Positions 34,585 through 43,706 of a stretch of 64,000 nt of DNA are shown piece by piece. This DNA comes from CAZJCK01 sp964544635 (GTDB taxonomy: Bacteria > Zixibacteria > MSB-5A5 > GN15 > FEB-12): NCBI GenBank assembly GCA_964544635.1, contig CAZJCK010000006.1, positions 10,420-74,419 of the forward strand, given 5' to 3'. Position 1 is the first letter of the stretch; each line of letters begins with the position of its first letter. Position numbers and translations under genes: made by a program. A model generated the notes under the pieces. It worked only from the letters and a program-made list of their open reading frames with translations, was not told the DNA's origin and searched no databases.

Positions 34585-36522
34585 TTAGAATTCGTACTCC
34601 GTATCGTCGCGGCCCTTAATCGCTTCCTGATTGTTAGGCTCGCACTTCAATACTTTCTTATACCAGATGTTGGCATTCTCAAAATCACTGCTCGCATCCT
34701 GCTTACCTGCCGACTTATCGGCGGCGCGCAGGTGATACGCCTGGGCAATCCACAGCATCAGCGCCGGATCGCCACAGTTGCCCTTAGTCTCGACGAAACA
34801 GTTGTGAGCGCGTTCAAAATGCTTCAGCGCCGTACCATAATTTTTCGTGCAGATGCCGTCGCCGAAGTAGGCGTAGCCGATCGACTTCATGGCCTGGCAG
34901 TTCTGCGGATCGAGCGCCAGGATGCGCTCGTAGTATGCCACACCCTCGGTGCAATCGCTCATCTGGTACAGTCTGGTATTTGCGGCCAACTCGAGGATCC
35001 GCAAGTCCTTGGGATCGACGTCGAGATACTGGTCGTAGTAGCCGACAGCTTTTGCATAGTAATCGATATTGGGATCACCGGCGCTGGCCGGTTGCACCTG
35101 CGGCATATCCATGTCGAGGGCATCGATATCAAGATCGTCGCCGCCAAAGCCGCCGGCGCCTTCATCACCGGCATTGGCCAGGGTCAGGGCCGCCGAGCCG
35201 GCGTTCTTCAGGATGGCGACCTCGCTCGAGTCGATACCCAGTTCGATCCGCTTGTCGTAATACTCAAGGGCCTGGGCATGGCTGCCGAGCTGGTGATAGC
35301 CGAGCGCGACATTCTGCAAAACGCGCTTCTGCTCGGGATCCTCTTCGAGGGTTCGCTTGTAATACTCGATCGCCGTGAAAAATTCCGGAGGCTTGCGATA
35401 GAAGTAGCAGTCACCGAGCAACTGGTACAACTCTTTATCGCGGACAGTCGACCGGTAATCCTCGTCCTGCTGTTCGGCCCAAGCGACATGCTTCTCGAGC
35501 ATCTCCCCCGCTTTCATGAAGTCGCGCATACCCCACAGCGCCTTGCCGTAGTAGAAGTAAATGTCGCGGGGTTCGTACGGGATCGATAGTACCTTGTCAA
35601 AGTACATCGCGGCATCTTCGAAGCCGTACAGGTTTACGTACGACATGGCGATCTCGAAGTTGGCGCGGACATTACTCGAGTCAGGCGCGGCATTGGTCAA
35701 TTCGAAGTACTTTTTGTAAGAACCGATGGCATCCTTGAAACGGGCGTTGCGCTCGTTGCGGGTGCGCGTCGACAGCGCGGCCTTAAAATAGATTTCGCCG
35801 GCGCGCATCCACGACCGGGCGTGCGTCGAATCCTTCTGCAGCACCAGCTTGAGGTTGTCGATGGCGCAACTGTAGTCCTTCATCTCGAGACAGGCCTCAG
35901 CCCAGTGGTAATAGACCTCGAGCGACGCGGTGTCGAGCTTCAGCGCTTCTTCATACTCCATGATGGCGAGCGACGGAATGCCCTGGTAGAAGTTGGCGTC
36001 GCCGAGATTGATATGATACTCGGCGTTGAGCGAATCGAGCACCAGCGCCTGGCGAAAGGCACGGTCGGCTTCCTGGTAATTTCCCCTGGCCAGCATGACG
36101 AGGCCGTAGCCGTTTTCGAACATGGCGCGCTCGTCATCCTTGGCCTTGTTGCGGCCCCGCTTCATCAGTTTGAGCGCATCGTCGAAACGTTCCTGCTCAA
36201 TATAGACTCTACCGAGCAGGTAGACCGATGGCCAGTGCTTGCTCTTCTTGTCAATAGCTGTCTCGAGTCGTTTCCGGGCGCGCTCCAGATGACCCTGGTC
36301 GTAGTAGATTTTGCCGAGCACGTAGTAGTTAAAGTGGTAGCCTTCATCAAGCTCGATTTCTCTTTCGAGCAGTGAAACTGCCTGGGCGGTATCGCCGGCG
36401 TCGAGGGCGCTCTGAACTTCAGGTTTGAGGTCTTCGGCGCTAACCGGCGCCGCCATCACCAAGAGGGCGATCACTCCGGTCAACCATCCCCACCAGATTC
36501 GGTCTCTGCTTGTATTCACCAC
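34585..36522 (-). CDS. exported tetratricopeptide repeat protein
   Basis: A 645-residue periplasmic protein: signal peptide 1-29 (ends AAPVSA-ED), then about 12-14 TPR units across 35-640 (for example FNYYVLGKIYYDQGHLERAR, WPSVYLLGRVYIEQERFDDA, AEYHINLGDANFYQG). Between ~420 and ~450 an acidic, glycine-rich insert (GAGGFGGDDLDIDALDMDMP) interrupts the repeats. The start is one of two adjacent GTG codons (36522/36519) behind GGAAGGA. It is the promoter-proximal gene of the TPR-membrane-exbB-exbD-exbD-tonB operon, which suggests a protein-binding scaffold for a TonB-type machine. Confidence 0.92.
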   Translation of the reverse strand: MVNTSRDRIWWGWLTGVIALLVMAAPVSAEDLKPEVQSALDAGDTAQAVSLLEREIELDEGYHFNYYVLGKIYYDQGHLERARKRLETAIDKKSKHWPSVYLLGRVYIEQERFDDALKLMKRGRNKAKDDERAMFENGYGLVMLARGNYQEADRAFRQALVLDSLNAEYHINLGDANFYQGIPSLAIMEYEEALKLDTASLEVYYHWAEACLEMKDYSCAIDNLKLVLQKDSTHARSWMRAGEIYFKAALSTRTRNERNARFKDAIGSYKKYFELTNAAPDSSNVRANFEIAMSYVNLYGFEDAAMYFDKVLSIPYEPRDIYFYYGKALWGMRDFMKAGEMLEKHVAWAEQQDEDYRSTVRDKELYQLLGDCYFYRKPPEFFTAIEYYKRTLEEDPEQKRVLQNVALGYHQLGSHAQALEYYDKRIELGIDSSEVAILKNAGSAALTLANAGDEGAGGFGGDDLDIDALDMDMPQVQPASAGDPNIDYYAKAVGYYDQYLDVDPKDLRILELAANTRLYQMSDCTEGVAYYERILALDPQNCQAMKSIGYAYFGDGICTKNYGTALKHFERAHNCFVETKGNCGDPALMLWIAQAYHLRAADKSAGKQDASSDFENANIWYKKVLKCEPNNQEAIKGRDDTEYEF

Positions 36523-36555
36523 ACACGTCCTTCCCGTCCGTTTACAAGACTTGCA

Positions 36556-36583
36556 AAAATAGGTTTTCTCCTATGGTTGTCAA
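36556..36583 (-). promoter_or_regulatory. promoter of the TPR-exb-tonB operon
   Basis: On the minus strand TTGACA (36578-36583) and TATTTT (36556-36561) with a 16-base spacer, about 35 bases before the GTG start. Confidence 0.65.
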
Positions 36584-36615
36584 GGGAATATTTCCCTGTC
36601 AGTATTACCGTATTG

Positions 36616-36819
36616 TTAAGACTGACTTCCTTTTACAGCCTCTCGCGAGACTCGCCATACGCCGTCCAATCGAATCACGAAATGAACCAGCGTTGCGATC
36701 GCCAGCAGGGCCTGTAAGGGGGCCGTCAGGACGGCGTGCAGCGCGGTCACAACGTAGCCGGCGGCGACCACCAGTATGATGGCGGCCAGCAAGTCCAGCA
36801 GGGCGACAGTTTGTCTCAT
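36616..36819 (-). CDS. small two-helix membrane protein
   Basis: A 67-residue hydrophobic protein with two predicted membrane helices (about 6-26, ALLDLLAAIILVVAAGYVV, and 30-48). AGGAAAGG stands three to nine bases before the ATG, supporting translation. No family recognised. It sits upstream of the TPR operon promoter on the same strand. Confidence 0.6.
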   Translation of the reverse strand: MRQTVALLDLLAAIILVVAAGYVVTALHAVLTAPLQALLAIATLVHFVIRLDGVWRVSREAVKGSQS

Positions 36820-37095
36820 CGCATCGTCCTTTCCTTATACACCCCTTTTGGGGTTTCCTTCCGCTCAGGTGTGGTGAAAAACTCCAAACTATCACGCCCC
36901 CATTTAGTTCAAGCGCTGTGCCGAACCGGCGACCATTTACTGCAACGCATTCAAGCCTTTGGATACCAATTGGTTACACATACAACCGGCCAGCGACAGC
37001 GAAGCCACGACGGCTCGTTCGCAGAATATGCGTTACGGAGTGTGATTCAAATCAAGAAAGACTGGGAGAGCCTGTTGGATAACAGCTACTTAGGT

Positions 37096-38223
37096 CTATT
37101 CCGCAGAAACTGAGAGGTTTTCAAGCCAGTCGTACGCAATTCGTACATTCTCCCGACCACCCCGTGATAATACCATCAATCCCTCAAAAGGTACCGGTCG
37201 ACCATGAAAGTCCAGCGCGGGATAGAACGAGAGATTTTCGAGAAAGTCATTAATATACACCTGCCGGCCACTGGCAGCGCGGTCGGTTCGGGTCGCCCGC
37301 GCCTGCCCCAGGGTATCGACAATGACCCACACTGAGACCGTGGCAGCCGGCAATACCCCCCCCTTGCCCGAGCGCATCAGGTCGGCCTGCAAACGAACCG
37401 GCATCGCCGGCCGCGCGATACCAATCGTGTCCGGCAGCAGTTGCAGCTGCTGCCGGGCCAGCAGGGCCAGGCTGTCGCGGCGGTCACGGTGATACGGCCG
37501 GGTCGGGTAGCTCACCTCCGGAAAGTATGAGACGACCAGGTAGACGGTACCGTCGATCGGTCGGTCGTTGTATCGCGGCGGCGTGAACTCGGCGTACATC
37601 ACCGCCGTTTCCAGCTGGCGGCCGAACTCAGGATACTGCTCGTGGGTGATCTGTCCTGCCCGGACCCGCCCGGAGGAATCAAGGTGCAGTTCGATGACCG
37701 TGAACGGTACGGACGTGACAGAATCGCGAAGCGTCAGGGTGGCATGAAACGATGGAAACGACAGTACCTCGGGCATACGATAGCCCTGCAACTCGAGCGC
37801 CTGAATGAACAGATCCTGGCGGCTGATGCTGCCGTCGAACCCGACCGGGAAAATTACGTCAGGATAGCGTCGCCCCGAGATCAAGAGGATGCGGACCGGC
37901 AGGACGGAGGCGATATCCTTACCCTGGTGTTGCGCCGCCTCGAACCGGAAGCCCTTAAGATACTCGCTTAAGTAGTCAAGATGGCGCCGCCATTGTTCCG
38001 ATGCCGCCGTCACACTGTCGACCCGGCCGTCATCGTCGATATGCACATGCCAGACCGGTCGGGACAATCGCGACAGTGGCGGTGGCGCCGTGGTCACGGC
38101 GACCTCGGATGCCTTTACCGGAACGGCCGGGGCAAAACCGAAGGCCGTCGGCCGCTCGGCCGCGACGGCGGCGGAGCACAAAGAGAAGGCCAGGACAATG
38201 AGTAGCGGTCGGTTCATGTTCAT
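37096..38223 (-). CDS. secreted protein with three TonB-C-terminal-like modules
   Basis: A 375-residue exported protein not recognised as a named family. The start at 38223 (or 38217) opens a signal peptide (MNMNRPLLIVLAFSLCSAAV, ends AVAA-ER). Three segments repeat the TonB C-terminal pattern of a strand, DxxGxV turn, helix, then F-x-P/A...G-x-P/I strand: VWHVHIDDDGRVDSVTAAS...GFRFEAAQHQGKDI; VIELHLDSSGRVRAGQIT...FTPPRYNDRPIDG; VSVWVIVDTLGQARATRT...FYPALDFHGRPVP. It lacks a membrane anchor and proline-rich linker, so it is not a TonB. A periplasmic binding role is inferred. It lies near the exb-tonB operon but in its own unit. Confidence 0.75.
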   Translation of the reverse strand: MNMNRPLLIVLAFSLCSAAVAAERPTAFGFAPAVPVKASEVAVTTAPPPLSRLSRPVWHVHIDDDGRVDSVTAASEQWRRHLDYLSEYLKGFRFEAAQHQGKDIASVLPVRILLISGRRYPDVIFPVGFDGSISRQDLFIQALELQGYRMPEVLSFPSFHATLTLRDSVTSVPFTVIELHLDSSGRVRAGQITHEQYPEFGRQLETAVMYAEFTPPRYNDRPIDGTVYLVVSYFPEVSYPTRPYHRDRRDSLALLARQQLQLLPDTIGIARPAMPVRLQADLMRSGKGGVLPAATVSVWVIVDTLGQARATRTDRAASGRQVYINDFLENLSFYPALDFHGRPVPFEGLMVLSRGGRENVRIAYDWLENLSVSAE

Positions 38224-38283
38224 GCGAATACTCTTACGATTGATTTCCTTCTCTGATACCATGCCACCAGAGTGGGAGCAACC

Positions 38284-38318
38284 AAAAAAACGCCGCCGCC
38301 AGTTCGGTGGCGACGGCG
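38284..38318 (-). terminator. rho-independent terminator of the E1 gene
   Basis: Stem CGCCGCCGCC / GGCGACGGCG (38291-38300, 38309-38318) with the one mismatch forming G-U in minus-strand RNA, followed by T7. A T-run also follows on the plus strand, so it could act both ways. Confidence 0.9.
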
Positions 38319-38344
38319 CTGTCTTTTTATACTACGGGTACGGT

Positions 38345-40669
38345 TTAGAAGTCGGCGTGGAGTTCCTCGATAGCCGTGACGATCTTCTCCACCGTCGGCA
38401 GGCTGGCCTCGTCACCGTCAACGCCATACGCCACGCGGGCGTCGATCGCATGCACGAGCTTGATCGGAGCCTCGAGATCAAACAGGCCCATGTCACGGGT
38501 GATGATCGACGCGATGGTCGGACCGGCGCCACCGTGGAAGCGGTCTTCGGTCACTACCATCACCTTGCCACAATCTTTAGCCGTCTTGCGGATGATCTCC
38601 TCATCCATCGGCTTCACCGTGCGCAGGTCGATGACACGAACATGGACGCCCTTTTCGAGCATGATCTCGGCAGCCCGACGGCACATCTGGAAGGTGGCGC
38701 CGTAGGTGATGATACCGATATCATTGTGCTCGGGGTAGTACTCTTTACCGACGCCAAACGGAATCAGGTCATCAATCTCCGGCAGTTCGGTCTCGATCGG
38801 TACCCCTTCCCAGTCACGACGGTTATACAGCGCCACTGACTCGCAGAAGAGCACCGGGTCGTCGGTGGCCCAGGCGGTCTTCAACAGGCCGGCGGCGTCA
38901 TGGGCATTGGACGGTACAGCAATGAGCAGGCCGGGGATATTCATCCAGGTGCCGAGGTTACCTTCCGAGTGCCAGAAAGCACCGGCGCCCTGCTTGTATC
39001 CGCCATATGTCGTCCGGATGACCATCGGCATACGCCACAGCCCACCGGCACGCTGGTAGGTCGTGCAGATGCGGTCTTTCAGAATCTGGTAGGCGGGCGA
39101 CATGTAGTCGAGGAACTGGATTTCCGGAATGGGGCGGCGCCCCTGGAAGACATGTCCCGAGGCTCGCCCGAGAATACCGGCTTCGTCCAGCGGCGTATTG
39201 AAGCAACGGTGGTTGCCGAACTCACGCTGCAGGTTCTTGGTGACCAGGAAAACGCCTCCCTTCCCTTTCAACTTTTCCTGCTTCTCCTTGTCCTCGACCA
39301 TGTGGCCGGAGAAGTCGGCGACATCCTCACCAAACAGGAGCACATCCTCGGTCAGCATGAAGAGGTCGAACAGGGTGTAGTTGATGGCGAAGCGCATGGT
39401 CATCGGGCCGGCATTTTCCGGCAGTTCCGGCGACGTGAAGTAGCCCTTCTCGTGGTATTCCTTGTACTTTCCCTTGCGGTCATGCTTGCAGGCGTCGCGG
39501 AATTTCTTCCAGCGCGCCTTGCAGGCGTCGAAGTCGTAGGCCTGCACCTGCTCGAGAATGAACTCGGGCGTCTTACGTTCAAAGTTCTTGACCGCCTTGC
39601 TCGATTCCTTGCTCGTGGCTTCATCGATTTCATCCCAGATCCGGGTAATTTCGTCAGGCGTAATGATGCCGTCTTCAATGAAGCTGTTGCACGTTTTCAG
39701 GATGCAGTCGTTGTAGGTATGCCAGTCCTGCTCGACCGGATCCATGTAGAACGACTGGTCATCGGAACCGGAGTGTGAGCCTTCGCGGGTAACCCGGATA
39801 TTCATCAGCACCGGGCCGTTCCCCTCGCGAGTGTACTTGACGGCCTCATTGACTTTGGGGATGGCATCCTTAATATCGGTGCCGTCGATCTGGAAAATCT
39901 TCAGCCCGAAGCGCTGGTAGCCTTCAAACGGCGTGGTCGGGTCGCCTTCCGGGAACTGCTCCTCGACCGAGACCGAAATCGCCCAGCCGCAGTTGTAAAT
40001 GGCGTAGATCGAACGGGTTTTATAAAACGCCGAATAGAATACGGCGCGGCCGAACTCCGCCTCGGACGTGGAACCCTCACCAATGGCGCACAAGGTCACG
40101 GCATCTTCGGGATAGGCGCCGCCCGGGGAATGCGACTGCTTCGATATCTTTAACGGATGCTTGGTCGCTTCCGACAGTCCGGCGGCGTCGAGAGCATGGC
40201 CGCCGGTCGGCGACGACTGCGGGATGACGGACAGTTCCGGGTAGCCCGGGTGGGCCGGAATCTGCTGCCCCTTGTTGGGCGACTTGGGGTCGCCGATCGC
40301 CTCGAGCATCTTGACCTCGAGAATGTCGCGACCGTCAACCGGCTGCTTGAAGAAGCGGGCGCGGTGAACGTCGAACGTCTTGTTGCGATAGTATCCCAGG
40401 AACGGATCGTCCTTTCGCAATGCCTCGACAAAAATGCAGTCAATCAACTCCTTGCCACCGCAGCCGATGAAGAACCGGTTGTAGCCCTTGCGCAGCAGCA
40501 GCTTCTCTTCGCGTTCGATGCGACGCGCCGTCAGCATCGAGCGCAGCATGAACTTTAATTGTTCGGGCGTTTTTCCCCCGTACGCCTCCAACGGCTCGTC
40601 ATCTTTGGGCCTGCTGCCCACTTTGCCGTCATAACTTTTGACCTTGTCGAGTAAGGCAAGGACTTCCAA
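38345..40669 (-). CDS. fused alpha-beta E1 component of a 2-oxoacid dehydrogenase complex
   Basis: A 774-residue cytosolic thiamine diphosphate enzyme that decarboxylates a 2-oxoacid (branched-chain or related) and acylates the E2 lipoyl domain. Residues ~35-420 are the alpha part, ~425-774 the beta part (ENAGPMTMRFAINYTLFDLF, LLFGEDVADFSG, FNTPLDEAGILGRASG, PVLFCESVALYNRR). The TPP motif is GEGSTSEAEF (G197-E198-G199) with Y-N226-C227-G-W. In branched-chain E1alpha the equivalent of C227 is an Asn that binds Mg2+; here it is Cys. No E2, E3 or regulator gene is adjacent. Substrate cannot be fixed from sequence. A terminator follows. Confidence 0.92.
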   Translation of the reverse strand: MEVLALLDKVKSYDGKVGSRPKDDEPLEAYGGKTPEQLKFMLRSMLTARRIEREEKLLLRKGYNRFFIGCGGKELIDCIFVEALRKDDPFLGYYRNKTFDVHRARFFKQPVDGRDILEVKMLEAIGDPKSPNKGQQIPAHPGYPELSVIPQSSPTGGHALDAAGLSEATKHPLKISKQSHSPGGAYPEDAVTLCAIGEGSTSEAEFGRAVFYSAFYKTRSIYAIYNCGWAISVSVEEQFPEGDPTTPFEGYQRFGLKIFQIDGTDIKDAIPKVNEAVKYTREGNGPVLMNIRVTREGSHSGSDDQSFYMDPVEQDWHTYNDCILKTCNSFIEDGIITPDEITRIWDEIDEATSKESSKAVKNFERKTPEFILEQVQAYDFDACKARWKKFRDACKHDRKGKYKEYHEKGYFTSPELPENAGPMTMRFAINYTLFDLFMLTEDVLLFGEDVADFSGHMVEDKEKQEKLKGKGGVFLVTKNLQREFGNHRCFNTPLDEAGILGRASGHVFQGRRPIPEIQFLDYMSPAYQILKDRICTTYQRAGGLWRMPMVIRTTYGGYKQGAGAFWHSEGNLGTWMNIPGLLIAVPSNAHDAAGLLKTAWATDDPVLFCESVALYNRRDWEGVPIETELPEIDDLIPFGVGKEYYPEHNDIGIITYGATFQMCRRAAEIMLEKGVHVRVIDLRTVKPMDEEIIRKTAKDCGKVMVVTEDRFHGGAGPTIASIITRDMGLFDLEAPIKLVHAIDARVAYGVDGDEASLPTVEKIVTAIEELHADF

Positions 40670-40953
40670 AGCCGAACCTCCTGGTGAAACCTGACTATCT
40701 CGTCAACTATGTTTATTCGTATCCTAAGCACTTGGCTTGAGCCGACATCGCTTTGCGATAATAACAGCGGGAGCGCCAAAAAGCTCCGCCCAAAATACGG
40801 CATTCTTTTGAAAAATCAATTTTTTCCGGACATGTTGCGGCAGAAACTACAAAAAGTAGACCGATTTGCGCCATGAGAAAAGACTTGTCCCCGACCCCGG
40901 TGCGACTACCTTACCTCAAATTATATGCGAAACCAATGTGAGGATGACACGTC

Positions 40954-42978
40954 ATGGCAAAATCAGCAAAGCGACAGTCGAAGAAGAAACAGCCGATCAG
41001 CGGCGACGACCTGTTCAAGCTGCGCATTCCAACCGGCGTGGCGATCTCGCCCCACGAAGACCGGGCCGTTTTCGCCGTCGAGCGCATGGACAAAGAGGAC
41101 AATAAGTACTTCAAGAATTTGGTCATGCTCGATCTGTCAAGCGGTGAGCAGCGCCCTTACACGCACGGCAAGCAGAACGACCAGGTGCCGGTCTGGTCGC
41201 ACGACGGCTCACGGCTGGCTTTTGTCTCGACCCGGGACAAAAAGACGGGAATCTACGTTATGCCGGCCGGCGGCGGCGCCGAGCGGAAAGTGATCGACCT
41301 GGACGGCTCTATAGCCAACCTCCAGTGGACACCCGACGACAGCCAGCTGGTGTTTGCGCTGCGCTACAACGACTCACATTTTGAAGAGGACGAGGACAAG
41401 AAAGGCAAACCGCCGGTCTATCGACACATCACCCGGCTGTTTTATCGCTACGACGCCCTCGGATTCGTCCCGAAAGATCCATTCCAGATCTACCGTCTCG
41501 AGGTCGAGAGCGGCGAGCTGCACAAGATTACCAAGGGGAAACGCGACAACACCCAGCCGCATGTCTCCCCCGACGGCAAGTGGCTCTGCTACGTAAGCAA
41601 CCGTCAAAAAGACCCCGACCTGGAGCTGCTCAAGGACGACCTGTTCGTGCAGCCGCTGACCGGCGGCCGTGAGAAGAAGATCGCCACTCCGGCGGGTCCG
41701 ATCATGGCGCCGAAGTTTTCGCCCGACGGCAAGACGATCGCCTATATCGGCCATGATCGTCCCGACGACGGCTGGGGGGTAGCCAACCAGCGAGTCTGGA
41801 AAGTGGGAGTGTCGGGTTCGCCGAAGGCGCGCGATCTGATGCCCGAGTTCGATCGGATGGCGATGGACCTGTCGATCACGGATGTCGGCGATGCCAGTTT
41901 CTCCGGCACGATTTCGTGGTCGGCCGATGGCAAGCGGATCTACTTCCTCGGCAGCGATACCGGTGCGACCAACCTGTTCTATGTACCGGCAAAGGGTGGC
42001 AAACCGACGCGTATCTTTAAAGGCAAATGCCATATCAAGGGCTTCTCGCTGGCCGGTAAGACCCGTACCGCCGCGCTGATCCATGCCGATCTCAAGTCGC
42101 CGGGCGAGGTCGTCAGCTGCCCGACCACTTTCGGCGCTGAAGCGAAGGCGGTCTATCATACGAAGCTGAATCAGTTTTTGAACGACGATGTTAAGCTCGG
42201 CAGGGTGCGCGAGGTGTTTTTCAAGTCGTTCGACGGTACCGAGGTTCAGGGCTGGCTGGTGACACCGCCGGATTTCAAGACGACAAAGAAATATCCGTCA
42301 ATCCTCGAAATCCACGGTGGCCCGCGAGTGCAATACGCTCACTCGTTCATGCACGAAATGCAGTATCTGGCCGCAAAGGGGTATGTGGTCTTCTACACCA
42401 ACCCCCGGGGTGGCCAGGGACGCGGCGAAACGTGGGCGGCCGCCATCATGGGTGGCTGGGGCGATCTCGACTACCGCGACTGCATGGCGGCGGCCGACTG
42501 GCTGGAGACACAAAAGTACATTGACCCCAAGCGGATGGGAGTAACCGGCGGCTCGTACGGCGGGTACATGACCAGCTGGATCATCGGCCACACCGACCGG
42601 TTCAGAGCCGCCGTCACCCAGCGGGCGGTCAACGATCTGCGCTCGATGTTCGGGTCGTCCGACATCGGCTGGGACATTGAACGTGAGTTTGACGGCTGGC
42701 CGTGGACCAACCCGGAAAACTACACCAAGTGCTCTCCCCTGACCTACATGTCAAATGTGAAGACACCGGTGCTGATTATTCACAGCGAACAGGATTTGCG
42801 TTGTAACATCGAACAGGCGGATTCGATGTTTGCGTGGTTGAAGGTGATGGGAAAGACGGTCGAATATGTACGTTTTCCCGAGGAGCCGCACGGCTTGTCG
42901 CGACACGGCCGTCCGGACCGCCGCATCGCCCGGCTGGAGTGGATCGACAAGTGGTTCAGCCGGTATTTGAAGAAGTGA
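40954..42978 (+). CDS. S9-family serine peptidase (prolyl oligopeptidase / acylaminoacyl-peptidase type)
   Basis: A 674-residue peptidase without signal peptide. An N-terminal beta-propeller (about 20-400) with PD40-type blades (PVWSHDGSRLAFVS, PHVSPDGKWLCYVS, PKFSPDGKTIAYIG, ISWSADGKRIYFLG) gates an alpha/beta-hydrolase domain (about 430-674). The catalytic triad is Ser in GGSYGGYM (near 532), Asp in HSEQDLRC (near 613) and His in PEEPHGLSRHG (near 645). LEIHGGP supplies the oxyanion hole. The lysine-rich N-terminus suggests cytosolic location. It acts on short peptides. Divergent from the E1 gene and convergent with the SpoIIAA-like genes. Confidence 0.95.
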   Translation: MAKSAKRQSKKKQPISGDDLFKLRIPTGVAISPHEDRAVFAVERMDKEDNKYFKNLVMLDLSSGEQRPYTHGKQNDQVPVWSHDGSRLAFVSTRDKKTGIYVMPAGGGAERKVIDLDGSIANLQWTPDDSQLVFALRYNDSHFEEDEDKKGKPPVYRHITRLFYRYDALGFVPKDPFQIYRLEVESGELHKITKGKRDNTQPHVSPDGKWLCYVSNRQKDPDLELLKDDLFVQPLTGGREKKIATPAGPIMAPKFSPDGKTIAYIGHDRPDDGWGVANQRVWKVGVSGSPKARDLMPEFDRMAMDLSITDVGDASFSGTISWSADGKRIYFLGSDTGATNLFYVPAKGGKPTRIFKGKCHIKGFSLAGKTRTAALIHADLKSPGEVVSCPTTFGAEAKAVYHTKLNQFLNDDVKLGRVREVFFKSFDGTEVQGWLVTPPDFKTTKKYPSILEIHGGPRVQYAHSFMHEMQYLAAKGYVVFYTNPRGGQGRGETWAAAIMGGWGDLDYRDCMAAADWLETQKYIDPKRMGVTGGSYGGYMTSWIIGHTDRFRAAVTQRAVNDLRSMFGSSDIGWDIEREFDGWPWTNPENYTKCSPLTYMSNVKTPVLIIHSEQDLRCNIEQADSMFAWLKVMGKTVEYVRFPEEPHGLSRHGRPDRRIARLEWIDKWFSRYLKK

Positions 42979-42989
42979 TGGCGTACGAC

Positions 42990-43021
42990 GCCGGAATGTC
43001 TGAAGGGCTTCCGGCTTCTTT
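42990..43021 (+). terminator. terminator of the S9 peptidase gene
   Basis: Stem GCCGGAA / TTCCGGC (42990-42996, 43009-43015), 12-base loop, then TTCTTT. Confidence 0.75.
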
Positions 43022-43034
43022 CCTGGTGCGCCGT

Positions 43035-43128
43035 CCCGGAACTCCTCATCCCGGCAGAGCCGGGCTTGAGATTCCGGGCTGCAACAGAAAAGTGTCGATA
43101 CTCCAGGCGGCAGACCGCATGGTCTGCC
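43035..43128. repeat. nested palindromes between convergent genes
   Basis: CCCGGAACTC...GAGATTCCGGG (43035-43044, 43068-43078; one-base bulge) encloses a perfect CCCGGC-AGA-GCCGGG hairpin (43050-43064). A separate hairpin GGCAGACC-GCAT-GGTCTGCC is at 43109-43128, 13 bases from the end of the 43141 gene, and may terminate it. Confidence 0.7.
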
Positions 43129-43140
43129 CCGTGAAATATT

Positions 43141-43554
43141 CTAATTGAACTGCTGGCGGAGCTGGAAACCGTTCAGTTGCAGGAAATTTTCTGCTTCGGT
43201 GCGAGTACGGAAGGTCTTCGAGATCGGTTTGGTCTTACCCCTGGCAAACATGCGCATCAGGTGCGAGTAGGTCACGGGGTTGTTTATAATATTCACCGAC
43301 CAGACCATGTTGTGTTCCCGGCACCAGGCCAGGTGCTCGCCGATGATGCGAATGACCTCGGGGTCGGCCGTCTTCCAGTTCGACAGATCGATCAGCTTGG
43401 CCCACGGCTTGTCGACCAGCTTGATCGCTTCGGCCTCAAAGTCGCGCACATAACTCTGAGCCGTCTTGGGCCGCCAGATGCCGTAGATCTTCTCAAACAT
43501 GATCTGGCGGGTTGGATCGGCCTCAAGGTTGTACTCGAAGTGCCATATGTTCAC
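43141..43554 (-). CDS. SpoIIAA/STAS-like protein
   Basis: A 137-residue cytosolic protein. The layout (FEYNLEADPTRQIMFEKIYG strand, helix with TAQSYVRDFEAEA, KPWAKLIDLSNWKTADPEVI, MVWSVNIINNP, and a C-terminal helix FRTRTEAENFLQLNGF) fits the SpoIIAA-like STAS fold of small bacterial proteins with no known partner here. About half of its residues match the 43707 protein, so the two are tandem duplicates. GTG start at 43554 with GAGG nine bases upstream. Function unknown. Confidence 0.75.
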   Translation of the reverse strand: MNIWHFEYNLEADPTRQIMFEKIYGIWRPKTAQSYVRDFEAEAIKLVDKPWAKLIDLSNWKTADPEVIRIIGEHLAWCREHNMVWSVNIINNPVTYSHLMRMFARGKTKPISKTFRTRTEAENFLQLNGFQLRQQFN

Positions 43555-43706
43555 GTGTGGTAGCCTCGTGGTTGGAATGTGACAGGTTACCGTGTGCTGT
43601 CAGGCGGAGCGGAGAGCCGTGGCGTACTGGTAAAACACGCGATGAGAAAACTGGTTCCGGAATAGATGAGATAAAGTGGGTCGGAAAAGACAGCTCAGCA
43701 GATTGC

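Noticed and set aside
36736..37113. Plus-strand open frame of 125 codons
   Set aside because: Its first half is antisense to the small membrane gene; no ribosome site or recognisable motif, though the last 50 codons (AT-richer) were looked at twice.
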